This document shows, piece by piece, positions 43,740 to 53,210 of a stretch of DNA of 64,000 nt. The translations under genes and the position numbers were made by a program. The notes under the pieces are model-generated. The model had not been told where the DNA came from, made no database searches, and worked only from the letters and a program-made list of their open reading frames with translations. This DNA comes from Candidatus Eiseniibacteriota bacterium (GTDB lineage Bacteria; Eisenbacteria; RBG-16-71-46). The stretch's first letter is position 1, and each line of letters opens with the position of its first letter. The stretch is taken from NCBI GenBank assembly GCA_016178725.1, contig JACOSV010000027.1:1-64000 (forward strand), written 5' to 3'.

Positions 43740-44678
43740 CTACGGCAGCGTGATGATGGTGAGTCCGCGGCCTCTCGAACGCACGAGGAAGACGGTCTCA
43801 CTCCCGGCGAAACGTTCGACGACGTGTTGTCCGGGACGTCCGGCCCGAATGACCCCGAAGACCGCTGACCCGGTGCCGGTCAAGTGCGGCGCTTCGACCC
43901 CCGCGACACGCAGACGGTCGCGGAGCGACAGAAACTCTGCCCGATGCTTTCCTGGCACACCCTCGAATGAGTTCCCGAGACGCGCGACGACGTTCGGCGT
44001 TATCGCCTCGCGCCCAATACGTTGAGCGATTCTTAGTTTGGACCCCCACCCTGTCAAGCCATATTTCCCGCGGTCCATGGCGCGAAACGCTGCCGCCGTC
44101 GAGACCCGCCATGGGGGCAACGCGATCAGCGCGCGAAACGGCGCGGCGAGCCGGAGCCGGCGGAGACGCTCGCCCCGGCCGAGGCCGAGCGCGGTGCCGC
44201 CGAAGAGGGCGAACGGCACGTCCGATCCCAGCGCCGCTCCGATCGCAGGCCGTTCGGCCGGAGCGATCGCGAGGCCGTGGAGCCGGGCGAGCCCGGCGAT
44301 CGCGGCGGCGGCATCGGCGCTTCCGCCGCCGAGGCCGGCGCCCGCCGGGATCCGCTTGACGAGATGGAAGTGAGCGCCGCCCGTAAGCCGGTAGCGTGCG
44401 GCAACCAGGCGCGCCGCGCGCAGGACCAGATTGTCGCGCCCGGCCGGAATGCGCCCACGCCCCCTCAGGCCCGCGCGCCGGACCGAAGCGTCCTCGTAGC
44501 GGATCGCGAGCGAGAACCCGCGCGTGCGGCGCTCGACGGTGAGCGTGTCGGCGAGCGAGATCGACTGGAACACGGTGGCGAGATCGTGGAACCCGTCCGC
44601 CCGCCGCGGGCCGACGGCCAGTCCGAGGTTCAGCTTCGCGCGCGCCTCGACGCGCACCCGCGCCGGCCGGACGCTCAC
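43740..44678 (-). CDS. ispE: 4-diphosphocytidyl-2-C-methyl-D-erythritol kinase
   Basis: 312-residue GHMP kinase of the MEP isoprenoid pathway: AKLNLGLAVGPRRADGFHDL, the ATP loop PAGAGLGGGSADAAAAIAGL, GSDVPFALFGGTALGLGRGE and HLTGTGSAVFGV near the end. The last third (near 43.8-44.05 kb) is visibly less GC-rich than the rest, perhaps from local recombination. GTG 44678 overlaps the preceding stop (GTGA). Confidence 0.94.
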   Translation of the reverse strand: MSVRPARVRVEARAKLNLGLAVGPRRADGFHDLATVFQSISLADTLTVERRTRGFSLAIRYEDASVRRAGLRGRGRIPAGRDNLVLRAARLVAARYRLTGGAHFHLVKRIPAGAGLGGGSADAAAAIAGLARLHGLAIAPAERPAIGAALGSDVPFALFGGTALGLGRGERLRRLRLAAPFRALIALPPWRVSTAAAFRAMDRGKYGLTGWGSKLRIAQRIGREAITPNVVARLGNSFEGVPGKHRAEFLSLRDRLRVAGVEAPHLTGTGSAVFGVIRAGRPGQHVVERFAGSETVFLVRSRGRGLTIITLP

Positions 44679-45568
44679 GCGACGTTGCGGTAGAGGATGA
44701 CCACCACGGTGATCACGTAGAGCACGACGCAGCCGCCGAGCGGCCGGTCGGTGAGCAGCACCTGCGAGGGATCCTCGGTGGATTCGGCGGCGCGGACGAG
44801 ATAGAGGTAGCGGAAGATCCCGTAGGCGACGAACGGCACGGTGAGCAGCAGCGCCTCGGTGTGGAACTTGGCCACCGTCGCGGGCCAGATCGTGTAGAGC
44901 GCGTAGCTCATCAGGCTCGACGCCGCCGAGACCATGAGCAGGCCGTCGAGCAGATCGGGCGTGTAGTGCTCGAGCACCGCGCGCTGGCGCGCCGCGCCGT
45001 CGCCGGCGTTCATCAGCTCGCGGCGGCGCTTGGAGAGCGCGAGGAACAGCGCGCCGAAGAACGTGCACACGAGCAGCCACGGTGAGAGCTCGGTTTCCGG
45101 CGCGATCGGCAGCATGAGCTGAACGCCGGCGATCGCGCGGATCACGAACCCGAGCGCGACGAAGAACACGTCGACCAGCACGACCTGCTTGAGCCCGAAC
45201 GTGTACGCGAGGTTGAGCGCGAGGTAGAGCACCGCCGTCCACGCGAACGGCCAGCCGAGCCATAGCGACAGCGCCGCGACCGCGGCGAGCACGGGGACCA
45301 GGGATCCCCACGCGGCGCCGACCGGCAGCCGGCCCGAGGCGATCGGCCGCAGCCGCTTCCTGGGGTGCTGGCGGTCGGACTCGACGTCCTTGAGATCGTT
45401 GAGCAGGTAGACCGCGCCGGAGAGCAGCGAGAACGCGACGAACCCGGCCGCGGCGTGGAACAGCAGGCGGGGCTCGGTGATGTGCCGCGAGAACAGGACG
45501 CCCGCGAACAACAACAGATTCTTGGTCCACTGCCGCGGGCGCAGCTCCTGGACGAGCGCGGAGATCAT
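44675..45568 (-). CDS. UbiA-family prenyl-phosphate (decaprenyl-phosphate phosphoribosyl-type) transferase
   Basis: 297 residues with about eight membrane helices. LRPRQWTKNLLLFAGVLFSR, the Asp-rich LNDLKDVESDRQHPRKRLRP and a second site LAYTFGLKQVVLVDVFFVAL match the decaprenyl-phosphate phosphoribosyltransferase branch rather than quinone UbiA. In mycobacteria this begins decaprenyl-phospho-arabinose synthesis; PRPP would come from Prs. Here a role in surface glycan precursors is inferred from the gmhA/rfb neighbours. ATG overlaps the gmhA stop. Confidence 0.85.
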   Translation of the reverse strand: MISALVQELRPRQWTKNLLLFAGVLFSRHITEPRLLFHAAAGFVAFSLLSGAVYLLNDLKDVESDRQHPRKRLRPIASGRLPVGAAWGSLVPVLAAVAALSLWLGWPFAWTAVLYLALNLAYTFGLKQVVLVDVFFVALGFVIRAIAGVQLMLPIAPETELSPWLLVCTFFGALFLALSKRRRELMNAGDGAARQRAVLEHYTPDLLDGLLMVSAASSLMSYALYTIWPATVAKFHTEALLLTVPFVAYGIFRYLYLVRAAESTEDPSQVLLTDRPLGGCVVLYVITVVVILYRNVA

Positions 45569-46197
45569 CGCCGGGCCGGGCGGCGGGCCGCCTTCTTTCG
45601 CTCGAACATCGCGCGCTCGACCAGCTCGCACAGCGTGTGGCCGAGCGTGATGTGCGCCTCCTGGATGCGCGGCGTGATCGCGCCCGGCGCGACCAGCGCG
45701 AGATCGCATTGCGACGCGAAGCCGCGGCCCTTCGCGCCCGTGAATCCGATGACCGTCATGCCGCAGGCGTGCGCCGCGTGCACCGCGTTCAGCACGCTCG
45801 CCGAGCGCCCGCTGGTCGTGATCGCGACCAGCACGTCGCCGGGGGCGCCGAGGCCCTCGAGCTGGCGCGCGAAGACGGCGTCGTAGCCGAAGTCGTTGCC
45901 GATCGCGGTCAGCGACGACGAGTTGGTCGTGAGCGCCACCGCCGCGAGCGCGGGACGGTCTACGAGGTAGCGCCCCGCGAGCTCGCAGGCGAGATGCTGT
46001 GCGTCGGCCGCGCTGCCGCCGTTGCCGCAGAAGAACACCGTGCCGCCGTTCTCGAGGCAGGCGATCAGCGCCTCGGCCGCCGAGGCGAGCGCGCCGGCGC
46101 AGGCGCGCTCGATGCGCGCGCTGTTGCGCGCCGCGTCGCGCAGCGTGGCGCGCGCGTGCCGTTCGAGCGGTCCGTGCGCCTGGCTCCGTCGTCTCAT
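45565..46197 (-). CDS. gmhA: SIS-domain phosphoheptose isomerase
   Basis: 210 residues with an SIS fold: GGTVFFCGNGGSAADAQHLA, ALTTNSSSLTAIGNDFGYDA, VLVAITTSGRSASVLNAVHA and PRIQEAHITLGHTLCE. GmhA converts sedoheptulose-7-phosphate to D-glycero-D-manno-heptose-7-phosphate for LPS core or glycan heptose. The ATG shares its A with the rfbD stop. Confidence 0.9.
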   Translation of the reverse strand: MRRRSQAHGPLERHARATLRDAARNSARIERACAGALASAAEALIACLENGGTVFFCGNGGSAADAQHLACELAGRYLVDRPALAAVALTTNSSSLTAIGNDFGYDAVFARQLEGLGAPGDVLVAITTSGRSASVLNAVHAAHACGMTVIGFTGAKGRGFASQCDLALVAPGAITPRIQEAHITLGHTLCELVERAMFERKKAARRPARR

Positions 46198-47081
46198 CAA
46201 CCCTCCACGGCGCCGACCGCGGCGCGCGCCGGTTCCGGCGCCGCGCGGAGCGCGAGGTAACGGTGCACCGCGTCCTTCCACTCCGGCATCGCGTGGCCAG
46301 TCGCCTTTTCGAACCGATCACAGCTCAACACCGAGTACGCCGGCCGAGGCGCCGGCCGACCGAGCGTCGCGCTGTCGATCGGCTCGAGCGAAGCGTCGAG
46401 TCCCTGGTGCGCGAGCAGCTCGGCCGCGAGCCCGTGCCACGTGCAGGCGCCGGCCGCCGTGCAATGATACGTGCCGACGGCGCCGGCCGTGGCGAGCTGG
46501 ACCAGCCCGACCGCGAGATCGGCGGTCCAGGTCGGCGATCCGGTCTGGTCGTCCACGACGCGCAACGGCTCTCCCGCCCGCGCCCGCGCGAGCACGGTAT
46601 CGATGAAGTTGGCACCGCCGGCGCCGAAGAGCCAGGCGGTGCGGACGATCGCGTGACGCGGGTTCGCGGCGCGCACCGCCTCCTCCCCGCCGCGCTTGGA
46701 CGCGCCGTACACCGATCGCGGCGCGGTCGGCGCGTATTCGTCGTACGGCGCGCGCGCGTCGCCGCCGAACACGTAGTCGGTCGAGATCGCAAGCACGCCG
46801 GCGCCGGCCTCGGCCGCCGCCTGCGCCGCGTTGCGGGCGCCGAGCGCGTTCACGCGCCACGCGCGCTCGGGCTCGCGCTCGCAGTCGTCCACCCGCGTGA
46901 ACGCCGCGAGGTGGAACACCCACTCGGGCCGGAACGCGCGCGTGTGGCGGCGCAGCGCGGCGATGTCGGTCACGTCGGCGTCGGCGCGCGCGAGCGCGAG
47001 CACGCGATGCCCCGCCCGCTCGAGCGCCGGCACGAGCGCCGTGCCGAGCATGCCGGCCGCCCCCGTGACGATCGCCTTCAG
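46197..47081 (-). CDS. rfbD: dTDP-4-dehydrorhamnose reductase, apparent CTG start
   Basis: 294-residue SDR enzyme making dTDP-L-rhamnose: IVTGAAGMLGTALVPALERA, the ISTDYVFGG motif, YGASKRGGEEAV (catalytic Tyr/Lys) and a C-terminal substrate domain. The family N-terminus (MKAIVTGAAG) corresponds to CTG AAG GCG, where CTG overlaps the rfbA stop as CTGA, in the place where neighbours use ATGA/GTGA, with GGAG upstream. No ATG/GTG/TTG gives a sensible start. Confidence 0.9.
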   Translation of the reverse strand: MKAIVTGAAGMLGTALVPALERAGHRVLALARADADVTDIAALRRHTRAFRPEWVFHLAAFTRVDDCEREPERAWRVNALGARNAAQAAAEAGAGVLAISTDYVFGGDARAPYDEYAPTAPRSVYGASKRGGEEAVRAANPRHAIVRTAWLFGAGGANFIDTVLARARAGEPLRVVDDQTGSPTWTADLAVGLVQLATAGAVGTYHCTAAGACTWHGLAAELLAHQGLDASLEPIDSATLGRPAPRPAYSVLSCDRFEKATGHAMPEWKDAVHRYLALRAAPEPARAAVGAVEG

Positions 47082-48202
47082 GCCAGCTCCACGCGGCTCG
47101 AGTCGCCGATCATCAGCCGGTGCGCGCGCGGCCGCGCGTCGCTCGCGGTCACCACCACGTCGCGGCCGATGAGGCTCGATTCGATGCGGTGCGGCACGTG
47201 CTCGAGCCGGCTGCGCTCGAGCACGATCGAGTGCTCGATCTCGGCGTGGACGATGCGCACGCCCTCGCCGAGCGCCGTGAACTGGCCGACGTACGCGTCG
47301 GCCACGTGCGCGCCCGCGCCGATCACCAGCGGCCCGCGCAGGCGCGAGCGCTCGACCGTCGCCCCCGCGTCGATCCGCACCGCGCCCTCGACCTGCGTCG
47401 CGGCGTCCACCGTGCCGCGCACGTCGCTCGCGAGGTCGCTCAAGACGATGCGGTTCGCCTCGAGCAGGTCCTCGAGCTTGCCGGTGTCCTTCCACCAGCC
47501 CTCGATCACGTGCGAGCGCACGTTGCGCCCGCTCGAGATCAGGTGCTGGATCGCGTCGGTGATCTCGAGCTCGCCGCGCGCGCTCGGGCGGATCGCGTTC
47601 ACGGCCTCGAAGATCGAGGCGTCGAACAGGTACACGCCGACCAGCGCCAGATCGCTCTTCGGCCGCTTCGGCTTCTCCTCGAGCCGCACGACGCGCTCAC
47701 CCGCCAGCTCGGCGACCCCAAAGTCCGACGGCGTCTTCACGTGCGCGAGCAGGATCTGCGCGTCGGGCGACTCGCGCTCGAACTCGCGCACGAAGCGCGT
47801 GATGCCGTTCTTGATCAGGTTGTCGCCGAGGTACATGACGAACGGCTCGTCCCGGATCCACGGCTGCGCGATCTTGACCGCGTGCGCGAGGCCCAGCGGC
47901 GCCGACTGCTCGATGTAGGTGACGCGCAGGCCGAACGCCGCGCCATCGCCGACCGCGGCGCGGATCTCGGCCTGGCTGTTGACCATCACCGTGAGCGGCT
48001 GCCCGCTGCGCCGATCGGGCTCGAGCATCTCGCGCGGATCGCTGACGACGATGCCGACGTCGGTGATGCCGGCGTCGCGGATCGACTCGAGGCCGTAGAA
48101 GAGCACCGGCTTGTTCGCCACCGGCACGAGCTGCTTGGCGCTCGTGTGCGTGATCGGACGCAGCCGCGTGCCGCGGCCGCCGGCGAGGACCAGGGCCTTC
48201 AC
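47078..48202 (-). CDS. rfbA: glucose-1-phosphate thymidylyltransferase (long RmlA type)
   Basis: 374 residues. The nucleotidyltransferase domain shows LVLAGGRGTRLRPITHTSAK, FVMYLGDNLIKNG, EEKPKRPKSDLALVGVYLF and EGWWKDTGKLEDLLEANR. A C-terminal left-handed beta-helix of hexapeptide type (VEGAVRIDAGATVERSRLRG) makes it the long form. It supplies dTDP-glucose for rhamnose. GTG 48202 gives the family start KALVLAGG; the ribosome binding site is weak. Confidence 0.93.
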   Translation of the reverse strand: MKALVLAGGRGTRLRPITHTSAKQLVPVANKPVLFYGLESIRDAGITDVGIVVSDPREMLEPDRRSGQPLTVMVNSQAEIRAAVGDGAAFGLRVTYIEQSAPLGLAHAVKIAQPWIRDEPFVMYLGDNLIKNGITRFVREFERESPDAQILLAHVKTPSDFGVAELAGERVVRLEEKPKRPKSDLALVGVYLFDASIFEAVNAIRPSARGELEITDAIQHLISSGRNVRSHVIEGWWKDTGKLEDLLEANRIVLSDLASDVRGTVDAATQVEGAVRIDAGATVERSRLRGPLVIGAGAHVADAYVGQFTALGEGVRIVHAEIEHSIVLERSRLEHVPHRIESSLIGRDVVVTASDARPRAHRLMIGDSSRVELA

Positions 48203-48233
48203 GATCGCACGCGCGGCCGGATGCGCTGCGCCC

Positions 48234-50951
48234 TCAGCCGAGCGCCGCGGCGAACAGCCGCCGCGCCTCGGCCAGCGCATCGCCGAGCTTCGCCGCGTCG
48301 CCCGCGCCGGCGAGCGCGAGGTGCGGCTTGCCTCCGCCCGAGCCGCCGGTCACCTTCGCCACCGCGCGCACCAGCTCATCGGCGCGCAGCTTCTTCTCGG
48401 CGATCAGGTCGTCGGTGACGGTGGCGAGGAACGTGAGCTTGCCGCCCGAGCGCACCGCGAGCAGCGCCGCCCCGCGCCCGAGCGCCGTGCGCAGCCGGTC
48501 GGCGGCTTCGCGCGCGGCGCCCGCGTCGGCCTGCGTCCTGACCTCGAGCACGAGCCAGCGTCCGTGCGCCGCCGCGGTCGCCGACGCGGCCGCGGTCGCG
48601 AGCTCGGCCTGGAGCCCGCCGCGCTCCGCCTCGGCCTGCGCCTTGCGCAGGCGTTCGAGCTCGCCCTTCAGCTTCTCGATCTGATCGGGCACGGCGTCGG
48701 GGCGCGACTGGAACAGCGCCGCGGCGTGCGCGAGCGTCCGCGCCTGCGCGTGCAGGTGGTCGAGCGCGACGTGGCCGCACAGCGCCTCGATCCGCCGCAC
48801 GCCGCTCGCGATCGCCGTGTCCGAGATCAGCACGAACGCGCCGATGTCGCCGGTGCGGCGCACGTGCGTGCCGCCGCACAGCTCGCGGCTGGTCGGGATC
48901 TCGGCCTCCTCGACGCCGGGCACGGTGACGACGCGCACCTCGGCGCCGTACTTCTCGCCGAACAGCGCCATCGCGCCGAGCTGTTTCGCCTGATCGATCG
49001 GCATGACCTCCCAGCTCACCTCGCGGTTGCGCAGCACCCACTCGACGATCCGCCGCTCGATCGCACGCAGCTGTTCGTCGGACGGCGCCTCGAAGTGCGT
49101 GTAGTCGAAGCGCAGGCGGTCGGGCGCCACCAGCGATCCCGCCTGACGCACGTGCGTGCCCAGCGTCTGGCGCAGCGCGGCATGCAGCAGATGGGTCGCG
49201 GTGTGATGGCGCATGGTCGGGAAGCGCTGCGCCGGATCCACCACCGCCTTGAGGCCGCCGCGCGCGCCGGCCGAGAGCAGGCTCTCGCGATCGCCGTTCG
49301 TGAGCCTCACGCGGTGGACGATGCTCTCGCCCTCGCGGAAGACGTGCGTCAGCTCGGCGGTGATGCCGATCGCCTCGATCCAGCCCCGGTCCGCGACCTG
49401 GCCGCCCGACTCCGCATAGCACGGCGTGCGATCGAGCACGAGGTCGAGCTCGCCGGCGCCGTGTGCGCGCCAGCGGCGCAGCGTCGCGCCGGGCGCGGTC
49501 AGGCCCTGGAAGCCGACGAACTCCGAGTCGCGCCCTTCGGTGACGTTCGTCCACGCGGCGGCCGCGCCGTCGTCGCCGCGCTCGAACCGGCTCGCAGCGC
49601 GCGCGCGGTCGCGCTGCGCGCCCATCGCCTTGTCGAAGCCGGCGCGATCCACCGTCACACCGCGCTCGGCCGCGATCTCTTCGGTGAGCTCGACCGGGAA
49701 GCCGTACGTGTCGTGGAGCGCGAACGCGTCCTCGCCGTCGATCGTCTTCGCGCCCTTCGCGAGCAGGTCGTCGAGCCGCGCGAGACCGGCCTCGAACGTC
49801 TCCACGAAATTCGCCTCCTCGCGGTCCAGCACCTTGACGATCTCGCCGCGGTGCTGCGCCAGCTCGCGGTAGTGCCCGCCGAACCGCTCGATCGCGCGCT
49901 CGGCGCAGCCGGCGAGGAACGCGCGGCCGATCGCGAGCGAGCGCTGCGAGCGCCCGCGCGTCACGGCGCGGCGCAGCAGGCGGCGCAGCACGTAGCCCGC
50001 GCCCTCGTTGCCGGGCAATGCGCCCTCGGCGATCGCGAACGTCAGGGCGCGCGTGTGATCGGCGATGATGCGCGCATCCCGCGCCGCGGCCGGCCGGTCG
50101 GCGTGCCGCGAGAGCGCGCGCACGTGCGCCACCAGCGGCTCGAAGAGGTCGGTGTCGAAGATGCTGTCCTTGCCCTGGACGATCAGCGCCAGGCGCTCGA
50201 TCCCCATGCCGGTGTCGATCCCCGGGCGCGGCAGCGGCGCGAGCGTTCCGTCCGCCTGCGCGTCGAACTGCGGGAACACGAGATTCCAGAACTCCATGTA
50301 GCGGTCGCCGGGATCGCCGGGCCGCTCGCCCCAGAACGCGTCGGCCGGCAGGCCGGCAGGGCGCCGCTCGCCGAGATCGAAGTAGATCTCGCTGCACGGG
50401 CCGCACGCGCCCCGGCCGCCCGCCGGGCCCCAGAAGTTGTCGGCGCGACCGAGTGCGACGACGTGGTCCGCGGGCAGACCGACCTTCTTCCACAGCGCGG
50501 CCGCCTCGTCGTCGCGCGGGAGCTTCCCTTCGCCCTCGAAGACCGAGGCGTGGAGTCGCTCGCGCGGCAGCCCCAGCACCTCGGTGACGAACTCCCAGGC
50601 CAGCGCGATCGCCTCCTCCTTGAAGTACGCGCCGCGCTCGCGCGGGCCGAACGAGAAGTTGCCGAGCATCTCGAAGAACGTGTCGTGCCGCGGCGTGCGT
50701 CCGACATTCTCGAGGTCGGTGAGGCGCAGGCACTTCTGCACCGAGACCGCGCGCGTGAACGGCACGTCGGCGGCGGTGTAGTAGGGCTTGAACTGCACCA
50801 TCCCGGCGGTGGTGAAGAGCAGCGACGGGTCGTTGGGCACGAGCGGCGCCGACGGCACGGCGGTGTGGCCGCGCGCGACGAAGAAATCGAGGAACGCCTT
50901 GCGCAGCTCGGATGCCGTGCGCACCGCGGGTGAAGCCGGTTTGGCACTCAT
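48234..50951 (-). CDS. alaS: alanyl-tRNA synthetase
   Basis: 905 residues: class II core (GHTAVPSAPLVPNDPSLLFT, VSVQKCLRLTDLENVGRTPR), an anticodon-independent helical domain, the editing domain with MRHHTATHLLHAAL and ELCGGTHVRRTGDIG (zinc/editing residues), and the C-Ala domain including the Gly-rich GGSGGGKPHLALAGAGD. It is linked to recA-recX as in many bacteria, here with ada and osmC between. Confidence 0.97.
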   Translation of the reverse strand: MSAKPASPAVRTASELRKAFLDFFVARGHTAVPSAPLVPNDPSLLFTTAGMVQFKPYYTAADVPFTRAVSVQKCLRLTDLENVGRTPRHDTFFEMLGNFSFGPRERGAYFKEEAIALAWEFVTEVLGLPRERLHASVFEGEGKLPRDDEAAALWKKVGLPADHVVALGRADNFWGPAGGRGACGPCSEIYFDLGERRPAGLPADAFWGERPGDPGDRYMEFWNLVFPQFDAQADGTLAPLPRPGIDTGMGIERLALIVQGKDSIFDTDLFEPLVAHVRALSRHADRPAAARDARIIADHTRALTFAIAEGALPGNEGAGYVLRRLLRRAVTRGRSQRSLAIGRAFLAGCAERAIERFGGHYRELAQHRGEIVKVLDREEANFVETFEAGLARLDDLLAKGAKTIDGEDAFALHDTYGFPVELTEEIAAERGVTVDRAGFDKAMGAQRDRARAASRFERGDDGAAAAWTNVTEGRDSEFVGFQGLTAPGATLRRWRAHGAGELDLVLDRTPCYAESGGQVADRGWIEAIGITAELTHVFREGESIVHRVRLTNGDRESLLSAGARGGLKAVVDPAQRFPTMRHHTATHLLHAALRQTLGTHVRQAGSLVAPDRLRFDYTHFEAPSDEQLRAIERRIVEWVLRNREVSWEVMPIDQAKQLGAMALFGEKYGAEVRVVTVPGVEEAEIPTSRELCGGTHVRRTGDIGAFVLISDTAIASGVRRIEALCGHVALDHLHAQARTLAHAAALFQSRPDAVPDQIEKLKGELERLRKAQAEAERGGLQAELATAAASATAAAHGRWLVLEVRTQADAGAAREAADRLRTALGRGAALLAVRSGGKLTFLATVTDDLIAEKKLRADELVRAVAKVTGGSGGGKPHLALAGAGDAAKLGDALAEARRLFAAALG

Positions 50952-50996
50952 GAGGCCCGGAAGATAGCGGGTCTCGCCGGGCTAGAAAAGGATCGT

Positions 50997-51047
50997 GGCG
51001 CTCGCGGAGGAGAGCGTGCCGCGACGAGGCACGTGTCCGCGAGCGCC
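50997..51047 (-). terminator. composite hairpin with T run after ada
   Basis: A perfect 12-bp outer stem (GGCGCTCGCGGA with TCCGCGAGCGCC) encloses an inner 6-bp stem (CGTGCC/GGCACG). On the minus strand it is followed by CCTTTTC. It lies nine bases beyond the ada stop and before alaS, so it should end the ada transcript. Confidence 0.6.
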
Positions 51048-51055
51048 CTGGACCG

Positions 51056-52117
51056 TCAGCGCGCCGATCGCGCCTCCAGCTCGAGCAGCCGGCGCTTGCG
51101 CCACACACCGCCGCCGTAGCCGACCGGCGATCCGTCCTTGCCGATCACGCGGTGACACGGGACCACGATCGCGAGGCGATTGAGCCCGTTCGCGGCGCCG
51201 ACCGCGCGCATCGCGCGTGGCGCGCCGATCCGCTTCGCCAGCGTCTGGTACGAGCAGGTCGCGCCGTACGGCACGCGCGCGAGCGCGCGCCACACGCGCC
51301 GCTGGAACGGCGTGCCGGGATGGACCAGCGGCACGTCGAACGTGCGGCGCGCGCCGGCGAAGTACTCCGCGAGCTCCGTGCGCATCCGGCGCGTGTGCGC
51401 GTTCTCGCCCGGCACCAGCGTCGCGCGCAGCCGGCGCCGCAGCGTCTTGAGCTGCGTCTCGAGCATGCGCCGGTCGGTGAACTCGAGCAGGCAGACGCCG
51501 TGCTCGTCGGCGCCCGCGATCATCGGGCCGAGCGGCGTGTCGATCATCGCCAGCGCCACGGTGCGCACGTGCTCGCCGGCGCCGGGGGGCGCCCCGAACG
51601 CGCGACCGAACGCTTCGCGGAATCCGCTGTGCGAGCCGTAGCCGCTGTCAAACACCGCGTCGTCGATCGATCCGCCGGCACGGATCCGGGCGAGCGAGCC
51701 GGCGAGCCGGCGCGCGCGGCACCACGCCGCGAACGTCATGCCGTGGTGCGCCTGAAACCAGCGCCGCGCGCGCGCGGGCTCGATTCCGAGCGCACGCAGA
51801 TCGGCGGCGGTCACGCGGTGGTCCTCGGCCCGATCGGCGAACGCGGTCAGACGCGCGACCCACTCGGGCACGTCGGCGCCCGCGGCGGCCGGCCGGCAGC
51901 GGCGGCACGGCCGGTATCCGGCGAACATCGCGTCGCCCGGCGAGGCGTAGAACTCGACGTTCTCGGGACGCGGCTTGCGGGCGGTGCACGACGGCCGGCA
52001 GAAGATCCCGGTCGTGCGCACGGCGGTGAGGAAGACGCCGTCGTACGACGCGTCCGAGGCGAGGAAGGCGCGCAGCATCTCGCTGCGGTCGGGTAGAGCG
52101 TTCGGCAGAGCGTTCAT
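51056..52117 (-). CDS. ada: Ada, methylation-response regulator and O6-methylguanine-DNA methyltransferase
   Basis: 353 residues: N-terminal Ada zinc domain with Cys40, Cys44, Cys71 and Cys74 (FCRPSC, CRRC), which accepts methyl from phosphotriesters; an AraC-type helix-turn-helix ([34 protein letters not shown]); and a C-terminal MGMT domain with [10 protein letters not shown] near residue 320. It repairs alkylated DNA and activates its own regulon. GGAGGTG precedes ATG 52117. Confidence 0.95.
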   Translation of the reverse strand: MNALPNALPDRSEMLRAFLASDASYDGVFLTAVRTTGIFCRPSCTARKPRPENVEFYASPGDAMFAGYRPCRRCRPAAAGADVPEWVARLTAFADRAEDHRVTAADLRALGIEPARARRWFQAHHGMTFAAWCRARRLAGSLARIRAGGSIDDAVFDSGYGSHSGFREAFGRAFGAPPGAGEHVRTVALAMIDTPLGPMIAGADEHGVCLLEFTDRRMLETQLKTLRRRLRATLVPGENAHTRRMRTELAEYFAGARRTFDVPLVHPGTPFQRRVWRALARVPYGATCSYQTLAKRIGAPRAMRAVGAANGLNRLAIVVPCHRVIGKDGSPVGYGGGVWRKRRLLELEARSAR

Positions 52118-52222
52118 CGGAACACCTCCGGATGGAGATCGGTGCGGCATGCGGACGAACCGAAGACTAGGGACTCCGCCGCTTCGGCCTCCACCGGGAA
52201 TGCGACAGCGAATTCGCCCGCG

Positions 52223-52648
52223 CTACGCCTCGAGCGTCGCCTCCATCGTGACCTCGGCCTTGAGCAGCCGAGAAATCGGGCAGCCGGCCTTCGCGCCGTT
52301 CGCGATCTCCATGAACTTCGCGCGATCCGCGCCCGGCACCTTCGCCTTCACCGTGAGGTGGCTCTTCGTGACGGTCGGCTTGCCGTCCACCGTGTCGAGC
52401 GTCACCACGGCTGCGGTCTCAACGCGTTCGGGCGAGAGTCCGGCGCGACCGAGCTCGGCCGAGAGCGCCATCGAGAAGCATCCCGCGTGCGCCGCGGCGA
52501 TCAGCTCCTCGGGATTCGTGCCGGCCTTGCCCTCGAAGCGCGTCGCAAACGTGTACGCGGCGTTCGCCAGCACGCCGCTCGCGGCGCTCATCGTGCCCTT
52601 GCCGCTCTTCAGATCTCCGGTCCAGACCGCGCTCGCCCTGCTCTGCAT
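52223..52648 (-). CDS. osmC: OsmC-family peroxidase
   Basis: 141 residues with [20 protein letters not shown] (first catalytic Cys and Glu) and [20 protein letters not shown] (second Cys). OsmC enzymes reduce organic hydroperoxides with a Cys pair. It is encoded between recX and ada in the same direction. Confidence 0.93.
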   Translation of the reverse strand: MQSRASAVWTGDLKSGKGTMSAASGVLANAAYTFATRFEGKAGTNPEELIAAAHAGCFSMALSAELGRAGLSPERVETAAVVTLDTVDGKPTVTKSHLTVKAKVPGADRAKFMEIANGAKAGCPISRLLKAEVTMEATLEA

Positions 52649-52672
52649 GAGGGTCTCCTTTCGTTCGGCCGG

Positions 52673-53209
52673 TCACTCCCGCTCGCGGCCGGGATCGTCG
52701 CGGATCACCTGCTCGATCACGTCGCCGTCGAAGCCGCGGCGGGCGAGTAGAGCATAGAGCCGCTGGCGCCGCACGCGCGGTTCGAGCGCCGCCAGCCGGC
52801 GTGCCGCCTGCGCCACGACGCGACGCGCCAGCGCCGCCTCGTCGGCGCTGCCGCGCTCGGCTTCGAAGCGCGCGCGGGCGGCGGCGATCGCGTCGGCGGC
52901 GATGCCGCGGCGGCGGAGATCCTGCTCGAGCCGTCGCCAGCCCGCCGCGCGCCGTCCCCAGCGCTCGGCGAGGAACGCGAGCGCGTACTCGGCGTCGTCC
53001 ACGAGCCCGACCGCGCCGAGCCGCTCGATCACGCTCTCGACGACCGGCGCGGCGTAGCCCTTCTCGCGCAGTCGCCGCGCGAGATCGCTGCGCGTGCGAC
53101 GCGTGCGCTCGAGCAGCTTGAGCGCCGCCTCGCGGGCCGCCTCGGGATCGCGGGCGCGCTCCTCGGCGAGCGTGCCGGTGATGCCGCCCGGACCACGTCG
53201 CACGCGCAC
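52673..53209 (-). CDS. recX: RecX, RecA modulator
   Basis: 178 residues made of three-helix RecX repeats: [60 protein letters not shown] and a last repeat ending [12 protein letters not shown]. RecX caps or inhibits RecA filaments. It starts one base after the ICMT-family gene; recA lies 1.3 kb upstream with two unrelated genes between. Confidence 0.9.
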   Translation of the reverse strand: MRVRRGPGGITGTLAEERARDPEAAREAALKLLERTRRTRSDLARRLREKGYAAPVVESVIERLGAVGLVDDAEYALAFLAERWGRRAAGWRRLEQDLRRRGIAADAIAAARARFEAERGSADEAALARRVVAQAARRLAALEPRVRRQRLYALLARRGFDGDVIEQVIRDDPGRERE

Positions 53210-53210
53210 G

